Assembly (NCBI RefSeq): GCF_008056315.1
Contig: NZ_VRKQ01000010.1
Coordinates: 682,001-746,000, forward strand
DNA: 64,000 bases
Direction of reading: 5' to 3'
Source of the DNA: Seonamhaeicola maritimus
GTDB taxonomy: Bacteria > Bacteroidota > Bacteroidia > Flavobacteriales > Flavobacteriaceae
Shown: piece after piece, positions 53,492 to 63,557 of the stretch
Numbering within the stretch: position 1 is the stretch's first letter
How the letters are laid out: each line of letters opens with the position of its first letter
Position numbers and translations under genes: made by a program
Notes under the pieces: model-generated
Told to the model about the DNA's origin: nothing
What the model saw: only the letters and a program-made list of their open reading frames with translations
Database searches by the model: none

Positions 53492-54349
53492 CTATATTAA
53501 TTGTTTAAGATATTCACCATAACCACTTTTCAGTAAGGGAAATGCTAAGTTGTTAAGTTCCTCTTTATTGATATACCCCATTTTATAGGCTACTTCTTCA
53601 ATACACCCTATTTTTTGTCCTTGACGCTCCTCTATAACTTGAACGAACTGGGATGCTTGCATTAAAGACTGAAAGGTTCCTGTATCTAACCATGCTGTAC
53701 CCTTATCTAAAATTTGAACATTTAACTTGCCTAACTCTAAATACTTCTTATTAACATCGGTTATTTCAAGTTCTCCTCTACTACTTGGTTTAATACTTTT
53801 TGCAATTTCTATAACCTGATTGTCATAAAAGTAAATACCTGGTACTACGTAATTAGATTTAGGGTTGGTAGGCTTTTCTTCAAGCGAAATGACTTTGTTA
53901 CTGTCATCAAATTCTACAACACCATAACGTTGCGGGTCGTGTACATGATACGCAAAAATTACCCCTCCAATAGGATTTAAAAGAGATTGCAAGGTTTTAT
54001 GAAGACCTGAGCCGTAGAAGATATTGTCTCCTAAGATTAAAGCTACACTTTCTTTTCCAATAAATTTTTCACCAATTAAAAATGCTTCTGCTAACCCTTT
54101 AGGCTCTTCTTGAATAGCGTATTGGAATTGACAGCCATAACTAGATCCATCTCCTAAAAGTTCTTGGAACCTTAAAATATCTTTAGATGTGGAAATAATT
54201 AGAATATCCTTAATACCGGAAGCCATTAAAGTAGTTAAAGGATAATAAATCATGGGTTTATCGTAAATTGGCATCAACTGTTTACTAACCACTTTTGTAA
54301 GCGGATAGAGCCTTGTTCCCGAACCTCCAGCCAATATAATGCCTTTCAT
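53492..54349 (-). CDS. rfbA: Glucose-1-phosphate thymidylyltransferase
   Basis: This 285-residue enzyme makes dTDP-glucose. It has [20 protein letters not shown], the substrate-binding [47 protein letters not shown] and the metal-binding [15 protein letters not shown]. Length is normal. It shares one base with rfbB and precedes rfbC. Confidence 0.96.
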   Translation of the reverse strand: MKGIILAGGSGTRLYPLTKVVSKQLMPIYDKPMIYYPLTTLMASGIKDILIISTSKDILRFQELLGDGSSYGCQFQYAIQEEPKGLAEAFLIGEKFIGKESVALILGDNIFYGSGLHKTLQSLLNPIGGVIFAYHVHDPQRYGVVEFDDSNKVISLEEKPTNPKSNYVVPGIYFYDNQVIEIAKSIKPSSRGELEITDVNKKYLELGKLNVQILDKGTAWLDTGTFQSLMQASQFVQVIEERQGQKIGCIEEVAYKMGYINKEELNNLAFPLLKSGYGEYLKQLI

Positions 54350-55356
54350 TAACTACAATATTTATTTATATACCAATCGACCGTCTTTACTATACCTGTT
54401 TCAAAATTTTCATCAGCATTCCACCCTAAATGTTTTTCAATTTTTGAGGCATCAATAGCATACCTGAAATCATGACCTGGCCTATCTTTAACAAAAGTAA
54501 TTAGGTCCTTATAAGATCTACTTTTGGGTTTTAATTCATCCAAAATCCCACATATTGTATTAGCAATATATAAATTATTTCTTTCGTTACACCCTCCAAT
54601 GTTATATGTCTCACCTGGAACTCCTTTTGAAAAAACCAAATCTATTCCCATGCAATGATCATCTACATATAACCAGTCCCTAACATTTTTACCATCTCCA
54701 TAAATTGGTATAGGTTCATCTGCCAAAGCCTTTCTAATAATAGTTGGAATTAATTTTTCATCGTGCTGCTTTGGTCCATAATTATTAGAACAATTAGTAG
54801 TTACAACATTCATTCCATAAGTATGGTGATAACTTCTAACAATAAAATCAGATGAGGCCTTTGATGCGCTATAGGGGCTATTAGGCGCATAGGGTGTATT
54901 CTCTGTAAATAACCCAGTTTCTCCTAGTGTGCCATAGACTTCATCAGTTGATATATGGTGAAATCGTGCATTCTTATACTCCGTTTTTATTTTATTTGTA
55001 GATGCCATCCAATGGTCTTTTGCTACATCGATTAAATTAAAGGTTCCTAAAACATTAGTATTTATAAATTCATTGGGTCTCTTAATAGAATTATCTACAT
55101 GGGACTCTGCCGCAAAATGAATAACTCCTTGGAAGTCAAACTCTTTAAATAAACTCTCAATTAAATTTCTATCACAAATATCTCCTTTTAGAAAAGTATA
55201 ATTACTGTTTTCTTCAATCTCCCTTAAATTTGAAAGTGACCCAGCATAAGTCAGCTTATCAAGATTTACAACTTGAACAGAAGGATATTGTTTAAGAAAA
55301 TAAACTATAAAATTTGATCCTATAAAACCGGCTCCACCTGTTACTAAAATTGTCAT
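54349..55356 (-). CDS. rfbB: dTDP-glucose 4,6-dehydratase
   Basis: This 335-residue SDR makes dTDP-4-keto-6-deoxyglucose. It has [42 protein letters not shown], catalytic [10 protein letters not shown] (Tyr-x3-Lys), [18 protein letters not shown] and [16 protein letters not shown]. It starts directly after the Wzz gene stop and overlaps rfbA by one base. The order rfbBACD is a common one for this pathway. Confidence 0.96.
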   Translation of the reverse strand: MTILVTGGAGFIGSNFIVYFLKQYPSVQVVNLDKLTYAGSLSNLREIEENSNYTFLKGDICDRNLIESLFKEFDFQGVIHFAAESHVDNSIKRPNEFINTNVLGTFNLIDVAKDHWMASTNKIKTEYKNARFHHISTDEVYGTLGETGLFTENTPYAPNSPYSASKASSDFIVRSYHHTYGMNVVTTNCSNNYGPKQHDEKLIPTIIRKALADEPIPIYGDGKNVRDWLYVDDHCMGIDLVFSKGVPGETYNIGGCNERNNLYIANTICGILDELKPKSRSYKDLITFVKDRPGHDFRYAIDASKIEKHLGWNADENFETGIVKTVDWYINKYCS

Positions 55357-56424
55357 TTACAACACTTTGTCTTTGTAGCGTTCAAGGAATTTAATAAAAG
55401 TCAAGCCTATTAAAACAAAAAATAGTATTAATTCAAAAACAATTGCATAAAACAGTTTTGGACTCAAATCTAAACTCAATAGCCTCATTCTATTATCAAC
55501 GCTACCACTATCTTGTTTACTAGAAATAACTTCTAGAACATATTTTTTATCCTCTAATTGTCTTTCTAATTCAACGATTTCTCTTTGTAATTCCAAATCA
55601 TTTTTATACAAATCAAACTCTCTAGTTTTATTTACATCATCGGCATTTTTTATGGTCACACTTGTCTGAGAAGATCCCTCTTCTGTTTCTCTCATTTCCA
55701 AAACCCTTTTATATGTGCTCTGTAAAGAATCGGACTTAATTAATGCTTGCTTTAGGGAACTCATTCTATTAAGAAGTTCTAAAGTATCCTTATGTTGCTC
55801 CCTAACGAAATAAGAGTTTGAATTGATATTATTAACAATTTCATTAAATACCCCCTTGAAATTATTTCTTTCTCTAGACTTAATTGTTATTTGTTGCATA
55901 GAATGATTATAGTCCTTTTCATTTTCTAAATACGTTTTGTACTCAATAGTTGAAGCTAAAACAGAATCTAACCCTTTTAAATATTCATCATATCTCTCTA
56001 ATTTTTGATTTTCACTGATAACAGACTCCATTTCCAAACCTAAAATTGATGAGGCGTTTAAAGAATCTATATTTAAAACTCTAGATAATGTATTAACATC
56101 TCCCTGTTCAACCAACTCATTGTAATAATTAATTGAATTAGATAGGTTTTCACCCGTTTGATAATTCTGTTTAACTGTAATGTTTGATTTATATACAGGT
56201 TCCGAGGTTTTTTCTTTAATAATACCTAACCCAATCCCTAAAACACCAGCTATAACAAACTTTATAAAATGCTTTTTTATAAAAAATACGAACCAAACAA
56301 ATGCTAAAAATAATTTATTTAGCATGCTTCCAATAAATGAAAACAACCTGTTAAAAGCATTTCCAATCAACTGAAATAACTGACCTAAATCTACCTCTTC
56401 AGATTGCTGTGAATCCTTACTCAT
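55357..56424 (-). CDS. Wzz-like chain-length determinant / polysaccharide co-polymerase
   Basis: This 355-residue inner-membrane protein has an amphipathic start (LGQLFQLIGNAFNRLFSFIGSML), a first membrane segment near 40-68 (FVWFVFFIKKHFIKFVIAGVLGIGLGII), a long periplasmic region rich in coiled coil with ELVEQGDVNTLSRVLNI, and a C-terminal helix (LFYAIVFELILFFVLIGLTFI). This is the Wzz topology without a fused tyrosine kinase. It should set the chain length made by the Wzy-like proteins. No Wza or Wzc gene lies in the window. It is the first gene of the glycan array. Confidence 0.8.
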   Translation of the reverse strand: MSKDSQQSEEVDLGQLFQLIGNAFNRLFSFIGSMLNKLFLAFVWFVFFIKKHFIKFVIAGVLGIGLGIIKEKTSEPVYKSNITVKQNYQTGENLSNSINYYNELVEQGDVNTLSRVLNIDSLNASSILGLEMESVISENQKLERYDEYLKGLDSVLASTIEYKTYLENEKDYNHSMQQITIKSRERNNFKGVFNEIVNNINSNSYFVREQHKDTLELLNRMSSLKQALIKSDSLQSTYKRVLEMRETEEGSSQTSVTIKNADDVNKTREFDLYKNDLELQREIVELERQLEDKKYVLEVISSKQDSGSVDNRMRLLSLDLSPKLFYAIVFELILFFVLIGLTFIKFLERYKDKVL

Positions 56425-56436
56425 AATTATATAGTG

Positions 56437-58149
56437 TTAGTTTAATATTTGTTTTAAAATAGTTCTTGTTATTAAATATGTAGGTTTTACACCAGTAGTT
56501 CCTAAACCGCCAGAAGCTAATGTAGCTCCCGTTTCTAAAGGATTATCACTAGCGTAATAGGCATACCTCACTTTTACATTTGAATTAATGCTTCCTCTTA
56601 CTTTTGAAGCCGCTTGAATGGCTTTTTGATAATGGGCTCCTTCCATTTCAAGGCCAATAACCTGCCATGTTGAATTGTAAAAGAACTTTAAAATATCTTT
56701 ATTTTGAAGGGATGTTCCTAAAACAGTAATCATAGATCCCTCATAAACATCAACACCTTGGTCGTCTAAATGTTCTTTTTTTAGTTCATTTTTAAAAGGA
56801 TAATTATCCGCTGTCCCCTCAAAAATATGTGCCGATGGTATCATAATATCTCCTTTACCTCCTTCCAATATACCGGCTTTACCCATAATAGAAATTGACT
56901 CCACGTTTATATGGATTTTTTCTCCGTTCCTATTATAAGGTTTTAACAACTCATCAATTGTTTCATACGCCTGTTCTCCAAAAGCATAATCCATTACCAA
57001 AATAATCGGTTTCTTTTCAACTAAAATAACCTCATCAATATCTATATCTACCTTTGCAGCATCAATTTTTGTTGTATCAAAGACTTGAACATCAATATTA
57101 GTACCCGAAGTATCCTTAATATATGTCATTCCATTTCGCAACGCTTCAGCACCTACTTTATTGCGTAAAGGTTCATTTTCTTTATTGCTTAAAGATTCAT
57201 AAACCTCAAATATATCCTTTTTAGCAGCAGATGTCTTTAAAGCCGATGGAACAAAAAGCGTATTCATAACACTATGCATATTAGCACTAATCATATGAAT
57301 TGGTCTATCTAATAAATTATTTTTAAACAGTACCTCTTTAATATTGTCTGCCCATATCTCACCATGAATGTGGTGACCTATACGCTCGCGTAATACGGGA
57401 CTAAAAGTAATGGTTCTTTTATTATTGTTTACCTGTTCTTCTATAGCTAGTTTTCCCAACCAATAAACAATATGCAATAACCTTTCTGGTTGTTTTGGTG
57501 CAGCAAAATCTTTGTAGACAGCTCTGAGCTCGTCAAAAGTTCTACCAAGTATATTCGCTGTATGAGTAATAGCTATTTCACGCTCTTCTTTGGTTAACTT
57601 TTTTTTAGTTAAAACTGCCTTTTCTAGTTTTTCCCAATCTCTAGTAGTTAATCCTTCATCTTCATTTATTAATACCCGATTGCTAATTTTATGAGATTCT
57701 ACAAACAGAAATGTAAGATGTGTTAAAATATCATAGATTTCAGAACGCCCTCTGGTAATTTCAATATTCATTTGTTCAGAATCAATTCTGTAACAATTTC
57801 TGCGTCTTTTTTCTGGTATTATTGGCTTAAAATGTGAGTTTGAATAGCCTTCATCGCTTGTTAAATTGATAAAAGTACATTCTTCAATACCTTCAGGGAG
57901 TCTGTCAATAACATATAGCAAGCCCTCTAATTCGGCTTTTTCTTCACCTATTGACCCATAAATTTCTGGACGTAAAAGCAACAAGGAATTACGGAGCATT
58001 TCTCCAGATATCCCCATTGGTTTATAAAATCCACGGATAAATAAATGGCGCATAGTAATATACATCCTCTCAATAGCATTGGAGCTCTCTTGAGCCCTTG
58101 TTCTCTCATGATGTTTTTTATTACTCATTTGCCATTTTTTCCTTGCCAA
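56437..58149 (-). CDS. DUF6909-type conserved protein with nucleoside-phosphorylase-like C-terminus
   Basis: This 570-residue soluble protein has no signal peptide. It resembles a Bacteroidota family I recall as DUF6909. The N-terminal half is helical and charged (AIERMYITMRHLFIRGFYKPMG). The C-terminal quarter contains VIGLEMEGAHYQKAIQAAS and YYASDNPLE, which recall the ligand-binding E-M-E-G segment of nucleoside phosphorylases and nucleosidases. Function is unknown. An in-frame ATG at 58128 (MSNKKHHERTRAQ) is an equally good start. It lies between Wzz and a GH3-family gene, with 12- and 17-base gaps. Confidence 0.68.
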   Translation of the reverse strand: MARKKWQMSNKKHHERTRAQESSNAIERMYITMRHLFIRGFYKPMGISGEMLRNSLLLLRPEIYGSIGEEKAELEGLLYVIDRLPEGIEECTFINLTSDEGYSNSHFKPIIPEKRRRNCYRIDSEQMNIEITRGRSEIYDILTHLTFLFVESHKISNRVLINEDEGLTTRDWEKLEKAVLTKKKLTKEEREIAITHTANILGRTFDELRAVYKDFAAPKQPERLLHIVYWLGKLAIEEQVNNNKRTITFSPVLRERIGHHIHGEIWADNIKEVLFKNNLLDRPIHMISANMHSVMNTLFVPSALKTSAAKKDIFEVYESLSNKENEPLRNKVGAEALRNGMTYIKDTSGTNIDVQVFDTTKIDAAKVDIDIDEVILVEKKPIILVMDYAFGEQAYETIDELLKPYNRNGEKIHINVESISIMGKAGILEGGKGDIMIPSAHIFEGTADNYPFKNELKKEHLDDQGVDVYEGSMITVLGTSLQNKDILKFFYNSTWQVIGLEMEGAHYQKAIQAASKVRGSINSNVKVRYAYYASDNPLETGATLASGGLGTTGVKPTYLITRTILKQILN

Positions 58150-58166
58150 AGATAATACTATTTGAC

Positions 58167-59660
58167 TTAATACGTGTACGGAAAATCCTCAACAATTTTT
58201 CTGTCGTTAGATAATCTTGGAAGCTTATTTTGCCCTCCCAATTTCCCAATGGATTTCATGTAGTTTTTAAATCCATCCTTCTTAACCCGAGTTATTTTAA
58301 GTGTTTGAAGCACACTGCCTTTAATTAAGTCAAAATAATATGAATTTTGCTTTTGAAGTGACTCATCTATTTTTTTGGCTAAATCGGAAAGATTTTTAGG
58401 TTCATTTTCAAACTCAATAAACCACTCATGATATGGCAATCCCTCTTTAGGGTTAATTTGAGGTGCTACTGTAAATTCAGAAACCCTAATATTGGTGTCT
58501 GCTGTAGCCTCTTGAATGGCTTGTTCTACTTCTTTACCAATTACGTGTTCACCAAAAGCTGAAATAAAATGTTTTATTCTGCCTGAAACGATAACGCGAT
58601 ATGGATTTATTGAAGTGAATTCAACCGTATCCCCAATATTATAACCCCAAAGACCAGCATTTGTAGAAATTATCATCACATAATTTACACCTATAGCAAC
58701 ATCCTTTATTGTGATTCGTTTTGGATTGTCATTAAAAAACTCATCGGCTTTTATAAATTCATAGAAAATCCCAGAATTCAACTGAAGTAACATCCCTTTC
58801 TCATTCTGTTTATCCTGATATGCAAAAAAACCTTCACTTGCAGGATAAAACTCTATACTGTCAACTTTTCTTCCTATTAAACTTTCAAATTTAGCTCTGT
58901 AGGGCTCATAATTTACACCTCCAAAAATGAACAGATTGAAATTCTTAAAAATTTCACCTACTTTTTTTCCTGTCTTCTCCTGAAGTTTTTCAAAATACAT
59001 TTGCACCCAAGAAGGAATTCCCGAAATTATTGTCATGTTTTCAGGCAATGTTTCTTCAACTATTGCATCTACCTTAGTCTCCCAGTCTTCAATGCAGTTT
59101 GTTTCCCACGAAGGCAACCTATTTTTCTGAAGATATTTAGGAATATAATGGGCAACTATCCCAGAAAGCCTACCAAGTTTCACACCATTTTGCTCATTTA
59201 AAATGGGGCTTCCTTGAAGAAATATCATTTTCCCATCAATAAATTTTGTATTTCCGGTCTCATGAATATACAGCAAAATAGCATTTCTAGCAGCCTCAGT
59301 ATGACTAGGCATACTTTCTTTTGTAATGGGAATATATTTTGCACCTGATGTTGTTCCCGAGGTTTTAGCAAAATAAATGGGTTTTCCTTTCCAAAGAATA
59401 TCTTCTTCTCCTGCAACAACCCGTTCGACGTAATGTTTAAGTCCTTCGTAATCTCTAACAGGAACTCGTTTCACAAAATCATCATGAGAATTGATGCTGA
59501 TAAAGTCATGATCTATCCCAAATTGTGTTGAAGTAGCACTAGAAATTAATTTTTGAAATACTTGTTCTTGCGTTTTAACTGGGTTTTTAGCCCATTTTTG
59601 AACACTTCTGTAAATACGTTTTGCGAATGGTTTAGCGAGGGCAGATTTTATGGATAGCAT
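58167..59660 (-). CDS. GH3-family acyl-adenylate-forming protein
   Basis: This 497-residue protein is of the GH3 auxin-responsive promoter family, the plant acyl-acid-amido synthetases. It has the ATP-binding AKTSGTTSGAKYIPITKES (about 105-123), FGGVNYEPYRAKFESLIG, FYPASEGFFAYQD and YRVIVSGRIKHFISAFGEHVIG with C-terminal domain. Bacterial members are widespread in Bacteroidota but their acid and amine substrates are unknown. Start and stop overlap: its ATG shares one base with the M23 peptidase stop. It probably belongs to a transcription unit with that gene. Confidence 0.9.
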   Translation of the reverse strand: MLSIKSALAKPFAKRIYRSVQKWAKNPVKTQEQVFQKLISSATSTQFGIDHDFISINSHDDFVKRVPVRDYEGLKHYVERVVAGEEDILWKGKPIYFAKTSGTTSGAKYIPITKESMPSHTEAARNAILLYIHETGNTKFIDGKMIFLQGSPILNEQNGVKLGRLSGIVAHYIPKYLQKNRLPSWETNCIEDWETKVDAIVEETLPENMTIISGIPSWVQMYFEKLQEKTGKKVGEIFKNFNLFIFGGVNYEPYRAKFESLIGRKVDSIEFYPASEGFFAYQDKQNEKGMLLQLNSGIFYEFIKADEFFNDNPKRITIKDVAIGVNYVMIISTNAGLWGYNIGDTVEFTSINPYRVIVSGRIKHFISAFGEHVIGKEVEQAIQEATADTNIRVSEFTVAPQINPKEGLPYHEWFIEFENEPKNLSDLAKKIDESLQKQNSYYFDLIKGSVLQTLKITRVKKDGFKNYMKSIGKLGGQNKLPRLSNDRKIVEDFPYTY

Positions 59661-60535
59661 TATTTAAAATCGATAAAATTTGTTGGATTGATGGGGTAAC
59701 CATCGTTCCAAAGTTCAAAATGTAAATGAGGGCCTGTTGAAAGTTCTCCAGTATTTCCCGCAATGGCAATTACTTCTCCTGCTTTCACCAAGTCTCCTTG
59801 AGATTTAGAAAGTTCTGCATTGTGTTTATATACCGAAATAAGGCCGTAGCTGTGTTCTAAAATAATCACATAACCTGTGCTTACGGTCCACTCTGAAAAA
59901 ATAACAATTCCATCTGCGGTTGCCTTAACAGGGGTGTCTTTTGCTACAACAACATCAACAGCATAGTGCTTTTCTTCCAAGTTATATGGTTCACTAATAG
60001 TTCCGCTCACTGGAGGGAATAACACAAAATTAGTAGCAGATGTGGCAGATTCAAATAAATTGTATTTATCTTCTTTATCTACTTTTTCTCTTAGTAGGGA
60101 ATCCTCTGCTATGGGAGCTAAATCTACTTCTCCAGCTTCTAACTTTACCGCCTCAATAATAGAATCTTTGTTAAAGTCTACCGTACTTACATCTCCCTTC
60201 AACACCTTTTTAATAGAGCCATAATACAGTTCATTCATGGCTATTACTTGCTGTAGGGAATCTGTTTTAAAACTAAGCTCAGTAGCTCTCTTCTTCAACC
60301 TGGTTGAAGAGTATCCAGGAATATATTCTCTAAGTGGCGTAAAAGCTATTAATAAATATGTTAAAACTATCAGTAATAAAGCAGAGATTGAACCTAAAAC
60401 AAAAACATTTAATCTTGTTAATTTAATAGATAAACGTTCTTCAAAAGTAAGCTCGTTAAGTATAACAAGTCTGTACTTGTCAAGTAGTTTTCTTTTTATT
60501 TTTTTAGGTTCCTTTTTTTTCTTCATTGAAAGCAA
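59660..60535 (-). CDS. M23-family membrane-anchored metallopeptidase
   Basis: This 291-residue protein has a basic cytoplasmic start, one membrane segment (about 44-68, LNVFVLGSISALLLIVLTYLLI), a short coiled-coil region and a C-terminal LytM/M23 domain. The domain has HYAVDVV (His and Asp zinc ligands), TADGIVIFSEW, YGLISVYKHN and GPHLHFELW. Active-site residues are present, so it is probably a peptidoglycan endopeptidase in the periplasm. It is the first gene of a run with GH3 and DUF6909; tatA lies divergently. Confidence 0.93.
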   Translation of the reverse strand: MLSMKKKKEPKKIKRKLLDKYRLVILNELTFEERLSIKLTRLNVFVLGSISALLLIVLTYLLIAFTPLREYIPGYSSTRLKKRATELSFKTDSLQQVIAMNELYYGSIKKVLKGDVSTVDFNKDSIIEAVKLEAGEVDLAPIAEDSLLREKVDKEDKYNLFESATSATNFVLFPPVSGTISEPYNLEEKHYAVDVVVAKDTPVKATADGIVIFSEWTVSTGYVIILEHSYGLISVYKHNAELSKSQGDLVKAGEVIAIAGNTGELSTGPHLHFELWNDGYPINPTNFIDFK

Positions 60536-60614
60536 AATTAATTAAAATAATTGCAAACTAGTTTTTGTATATACTAAAGTTATGTTCAAAACGATTTTAT
60601 TAAACTTTAATTAT

Positions 60615-60622
60615 TAACTTTG
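60615..60622 (+). promoter_or_regulatory. -7 box of tatA
   Basis: TAACTTTG is a perfect TAnnTTTG 18 bases before the ATG at 60641. It overlaps the in-frame TTG at 60620, which argues against that codon as the start. No clear TTG at -33. Confidence 0.55.
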
Positions 60623-60640
60623 TTGTTTAAAATAATTATT

Positions 60641-60826
60641 ATGAACTTATATATGTTACCATTAGCTATTGGACCTTGGCAAATAGCATTAATTGTTGTT
60701 GTTGTTTTATTGTTATTTGGAGGTAAAAAAATACCTGAGTTAATGCGAGGTCTTGGAAGTGGAATTAAAGAGTTTAAAGACGCTAGTAAAGAGGAAGAAG
60801 GAGCTGAAAACAACAAAAAGGAATAA
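60641..60826 (+). CDS. tatA: Sec-independent translocase subunit TatA
   Basis: This 61-residue protein has one membrane helix ([14 protein letters not shown]), the hinge [21 protein letters not shown] and a charged tail, the TatA/TatE pattern. It forms the pore-like assembly that moves folded proteins across the inner membrane. The start is ATG 60641; ATG 60653 is an alternative. TatC is not adjacent. The gene is followed by a strong bidirectional terminator. Confidence 0.93.
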   Translation: MNLYMLPLAIGPWQIALIVVVVLLLFGGKKIPELMRGLGSGIKEFKDASKEEEGAENNKKE

Positions 60827-60843
60827 CACTTTATTTTATTCAT

Positions 60844-60877
60844 AAAAAAAGACCAACACAATGTGTTGGTCTTTTTT
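60844..60877 (+). terminator. Bidirectional terminator between tatA and the DUF4837 gene
   Basis: GACCAACAC (60851-60859) pairs with GTGTTGGTC (60863-60871), loop of three. It is flanked by seven A on the left and six T on the right, so it can stop transcription in both directions for the two convergent genes. Confidence 0.93.
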
Positions 60878-60894
60878 ATTATTTCTCTATGTAA

Positions 60895-61902
60895 TTAATC
60901 AATTTTGACTGATTTAATAATAGCTTCTAGCTCCAGCATATAATTTCGTTTTTCTACAGATGGCGCAAAGACAAACCCTTCTAAACCAACCCAACGCTTG
61001 TTTACTTTATCTTCAATAGTATAGTTTATAAAAGCCCCTCCCATAAAATCATTCGTTAGTTCCCAAATTCCTTTGGTTTCAAAAGCTGGTTTATTATCTA
61101 TAATAGTTTCTTCATGAAATGGTGTATAAGCATCTTCGGTAACCATAAACGAGCTCACTTTATTACCATCAGCATCAACAGTTTCATCAAGCCTACCTTT
61201 AAAATAGGCTTGCCCGATAGAATCTCGTATTTTAATTATTTGAGTAACCGTACTGTCATTCTTTTCTATGGCATCATAGGGCAATTCATAAATCATAATA
61301 TGTGAATGCCCAGTGGTAATATCTTTTCTAAACCAGAAGAATTTGTCTCTTTCTTTTGCTAATTCATAAATTGAAGCAAATTGAACAGTTAACCCTAACT
61401 TTTCTTTAATAGAGATGTACTTATGTTGAGATTTTGCCATTTGACGCTGCCTTTCAGCTATTTCCATACCTCTAAATACCTCAACTATTTTATCCCCATT
61501 TTCAGAAATCACATCTATAATATCTTGCCTCGTTTTACCTGAAACAACAATAACTTTTTGTGGTTTTGCATAAACATTATCCTTAAATACTATTGAAGGG
61601 GCTTTATTCATTTCAAGCTTTAGAATTGTTCTGTTTTTTGTAACAAAATCAGAAAATACTTTTGGAGGAATTTGACTCAAAGTAAACAAAGGTTCATCTT
61701 GAGGTAAACCATAAGTTGGCTTGGTTAAAACATCTCTAATAGCTTCTCCAACTCTACCATCCCACAATTCATTTTCAACAACTACAGAAACATGATTTAT
61801 ACTACCATTTGAATCATAAAGGTATCTCTCTTTAGTTGCGTTTTTATCTTTACAAGACATTACAACCAATAAAACTAAGGTTGATAAAAGAATGTTTTTC
61901 AT
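60895..61902 (-). CDS. DUF4837 family lipoprotein
   Basis: This 335-residue lipoprotein has lipobox VVMSC with Cys17. It matches the Bacteroidota family DUF4837 (NHVSVVVENELWDGRVGEAIRD, YGLPQDEPLFTLSQIPP, FFWFRKDITTGHSHIMIYELPYD, GGAFINYTI). Function is unknown. It is probably a periplasmic or outer-membrane protein. It lies 25 bases after the LysM transglycosylase gene, probably in the same transcript. Confidence 0.88.
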   Translation of the reverse strand: MKNILLSTLVLLVVMSCKDKNATKERYLYDSNGSINHVSVVVENELWDGRVGEAIRDVLTKPTYGLPQDEPLFTLSQIPPKVFSDFVTKNRTILKLEMNKAPSIVFKDNVYAKPQKVIVVSGKTRQDIIDVISENGDKIVEVFRGMEIAERQRQMAKSQHKYISIKEKLGLTVQFASIYELAKERDKFFWFRKDITTGHSHIMIYELPYDAIEKNDSTVTQIIKIRDSIGQAYFKGRLDETVDADGNKVSSFMVTEDAYTPFHEETIIDNKPAFETKGIWELTNDFMGGAFINYTIEDKVNKRWVGLEGFVFAPSVEKRNYMLELEAIIKSVKID

Positions 61903-61927
61903 CTAATATTTTATTTAATTAAGGAAT

Positions 61928-63484
61928 TTACCCTTTAGATATTTTAAGCTTCATTCCTGGTTTTAGTTTACTACCACTAATACCGTTCCAATCTTTAATA
62001 TTTTGTATAGAAACTCCAGAAAATTTTTGAGAAATACTCCATAAGGAATCTCCACTTTTTACAGTATAGATAATTACATCACCAGAAATTGGCTTAGTAA
62101 TAGAAGTTTTTTTAGTTGTTGTAGAGGCCACTGATTGGGTATAAGGCTTTCTTGGGTAAATAGTTAAGCGTTGTCCAATTCTTAAATTATTACTCCGTAA
62201 GCCATTCCAACTTTTTAATTGGCTCACCCTTACACCATATTGTCTAGCAATTTTCCCTAAATAATCACCCGAACGAACTTTATATCTAACTCTATCATTA
62301 GCATTAAAAAATTGCGGTAGTGGTTTTTCTCTTTTTGCGAATTCCTCTTTTACAAAAGCGTAAATTTTTTCTTCGTTATTTACAAAAGTGCCAACAGCTT
62401 CTCTAGGCAATCTTAAATAATAATTCTCTCCCTTAATGACAGGAATAATGTCTAATTTATATGAAGGATTTAAAAACTGCAGCTGCTCAACAGGCGTACC
62501 TGTTATTTCTGAAACTTGGTCTAAAGTAATCATGCTCTTCACCAACACGGTGTCTGTTTCAACAAGCCTAAACTCAGGCTTGGTTTTATGAAAACCATGT
62601 TCTTCAGCATATTCAAAAATGTACATGTTGGCTAAAAACGCCGGTAAATATCCTGCTGTTTCTCTTGGTAAATTATGCCTAATATTCCAATAATTTTTAT
62701 AACCTCCGGAACGTCTGATAGCTTTAGAAACATTTCCCGGTCCTGAGTTATAGGCTGCTAAAGCCAAATCCCAATCACCAAAAATCTCATATAATTTTGC
62801 CAAATATTTTGTGGCTGCTTTTGTTGATTTAATAGGGTCACTTCGTTCATCAACATAACTACTTACATCAAGCCCATACATTTTCCCGGTGCTAAACATA
62901 AACTGCCATAAACCAGTAGCGCCAACTCTAGATTTTGCTCTTGGTTTTAATGCCGATTCTACTATAGCTAAATACTTAATTTCTAGTGGAATGTTACTGT
63001 TATCTAACTCACGCTCAAACATTGGAAAGTAGAAATCACTCAATTTTAAAAGTCTTTGAATAAGATCTCTTCTATGTTTTAAATACGACTTAATAACACT
63101 TTCTAATGAAGGGTTATACTCAACATTAAAAGGTGTTCTAGCATTAAGGGCTTCAAGCCTTGCTTTTAAAGTATCTGTTGGTAACTCTGGGTAATCTACC
63201 TCTTTATAATCCAGTTCAGAAACAGTCTTGTAGATTGAATCAAACAGGTTATTGCTGTATAATTCTTGAAACCATTTTTCATCAAAACTAGCTGCTAATT
63301 CATGGTCTTCTAATTTCTTAATGTTGGTGCTATCGGCTACTGCCTCTATAGGCGGAAGTAGGTTTTCTCCATCAACAATGGAGTCTTTTGGGTGTTCAAT
63401 CGAAGGTATAACAGCGTCTTGAGCTTGAGATAGATAAACCGAAAAGCCTAAAAAAATTAATAGTATATAAAACCGAAAAGCCAT
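61928..63484 (-). CDS. LysM-containing lytic transglycosylase (MltD-like)
   Basis: This 518-residue exported protein has a signal peptide cut near LSQA-QD. An SLT goose-lysozyme-like domain covers about 155-300, with catalytic Glu176 in YLAIVESALKPRAKS, GATGLWQFMFSTGKMYGL and LALAAYNSGPGNV. Two clear LysM domains near the C-terminus (VRYKVRSGDYLGKIARQYGV, IIYTVKSGDSLWSISQKFSG) follow a degenerate one. It cleaves the glycan strands of peptidoglycan. It is followed by the DUF4837 gene. Confidence 0.94.
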   Translation of the reverse strand: MAFRFYILLIFLGFSVYLSQAQDAVIPSIEHPKDSIVDGENLLPPIEAVADSTNIKKLEDHELAASFDEKWFQELYSNNLFDSIYKTVSELDYKEVDYPELPTDTLKARLEALNARTPFNVEYNPSLESVIKSYLKHRRDLIQRLLKLSDFYFPMFERELDNSNIPLEIKYLAIVESALKPRAKSRVGATGLWQFMFSTGKMYGLDVSSYVDERSDPIKSTKAATKYLAKLYEIFGDWDLALAAYNSGPGNVSKAIRRSGGYKNYWNIRHNLPRETAGYLPAFLANMYIFEYAEEHGFHKTKPEFRLVETDTVLVKSMITLDQVSEITGTPVEQLQFLNPSYKLDIIPVIKGENYYLRLPREAVGTFVNNEEKIYAFVKEEFAKREKPLPQFFNANDRVRYKVRSGDYLGKIARQYGVRVSQLKSWNGLRSNNLRIGQRLTIYPRKPYTQSVASTTTKKTSITKPISGDVIIYTVKSGDSLWSISQKFSGVSIQNIKDWNGISGSKLKPGMKLKISKG

Positions 63485-63557
63485 AATATCTATTCAATAT
63501 GAATGATAGTATGGCTAAAATCGTATTTTTTATGTGAATTTGAAAACTTAATTCAAA

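Noticed and set aside
60607-60861. 84-codon minus-strand ORF over tatA and its terminator
   Set aside because: It spans a terminator hairpin and the reverse of TatA; not a gene.
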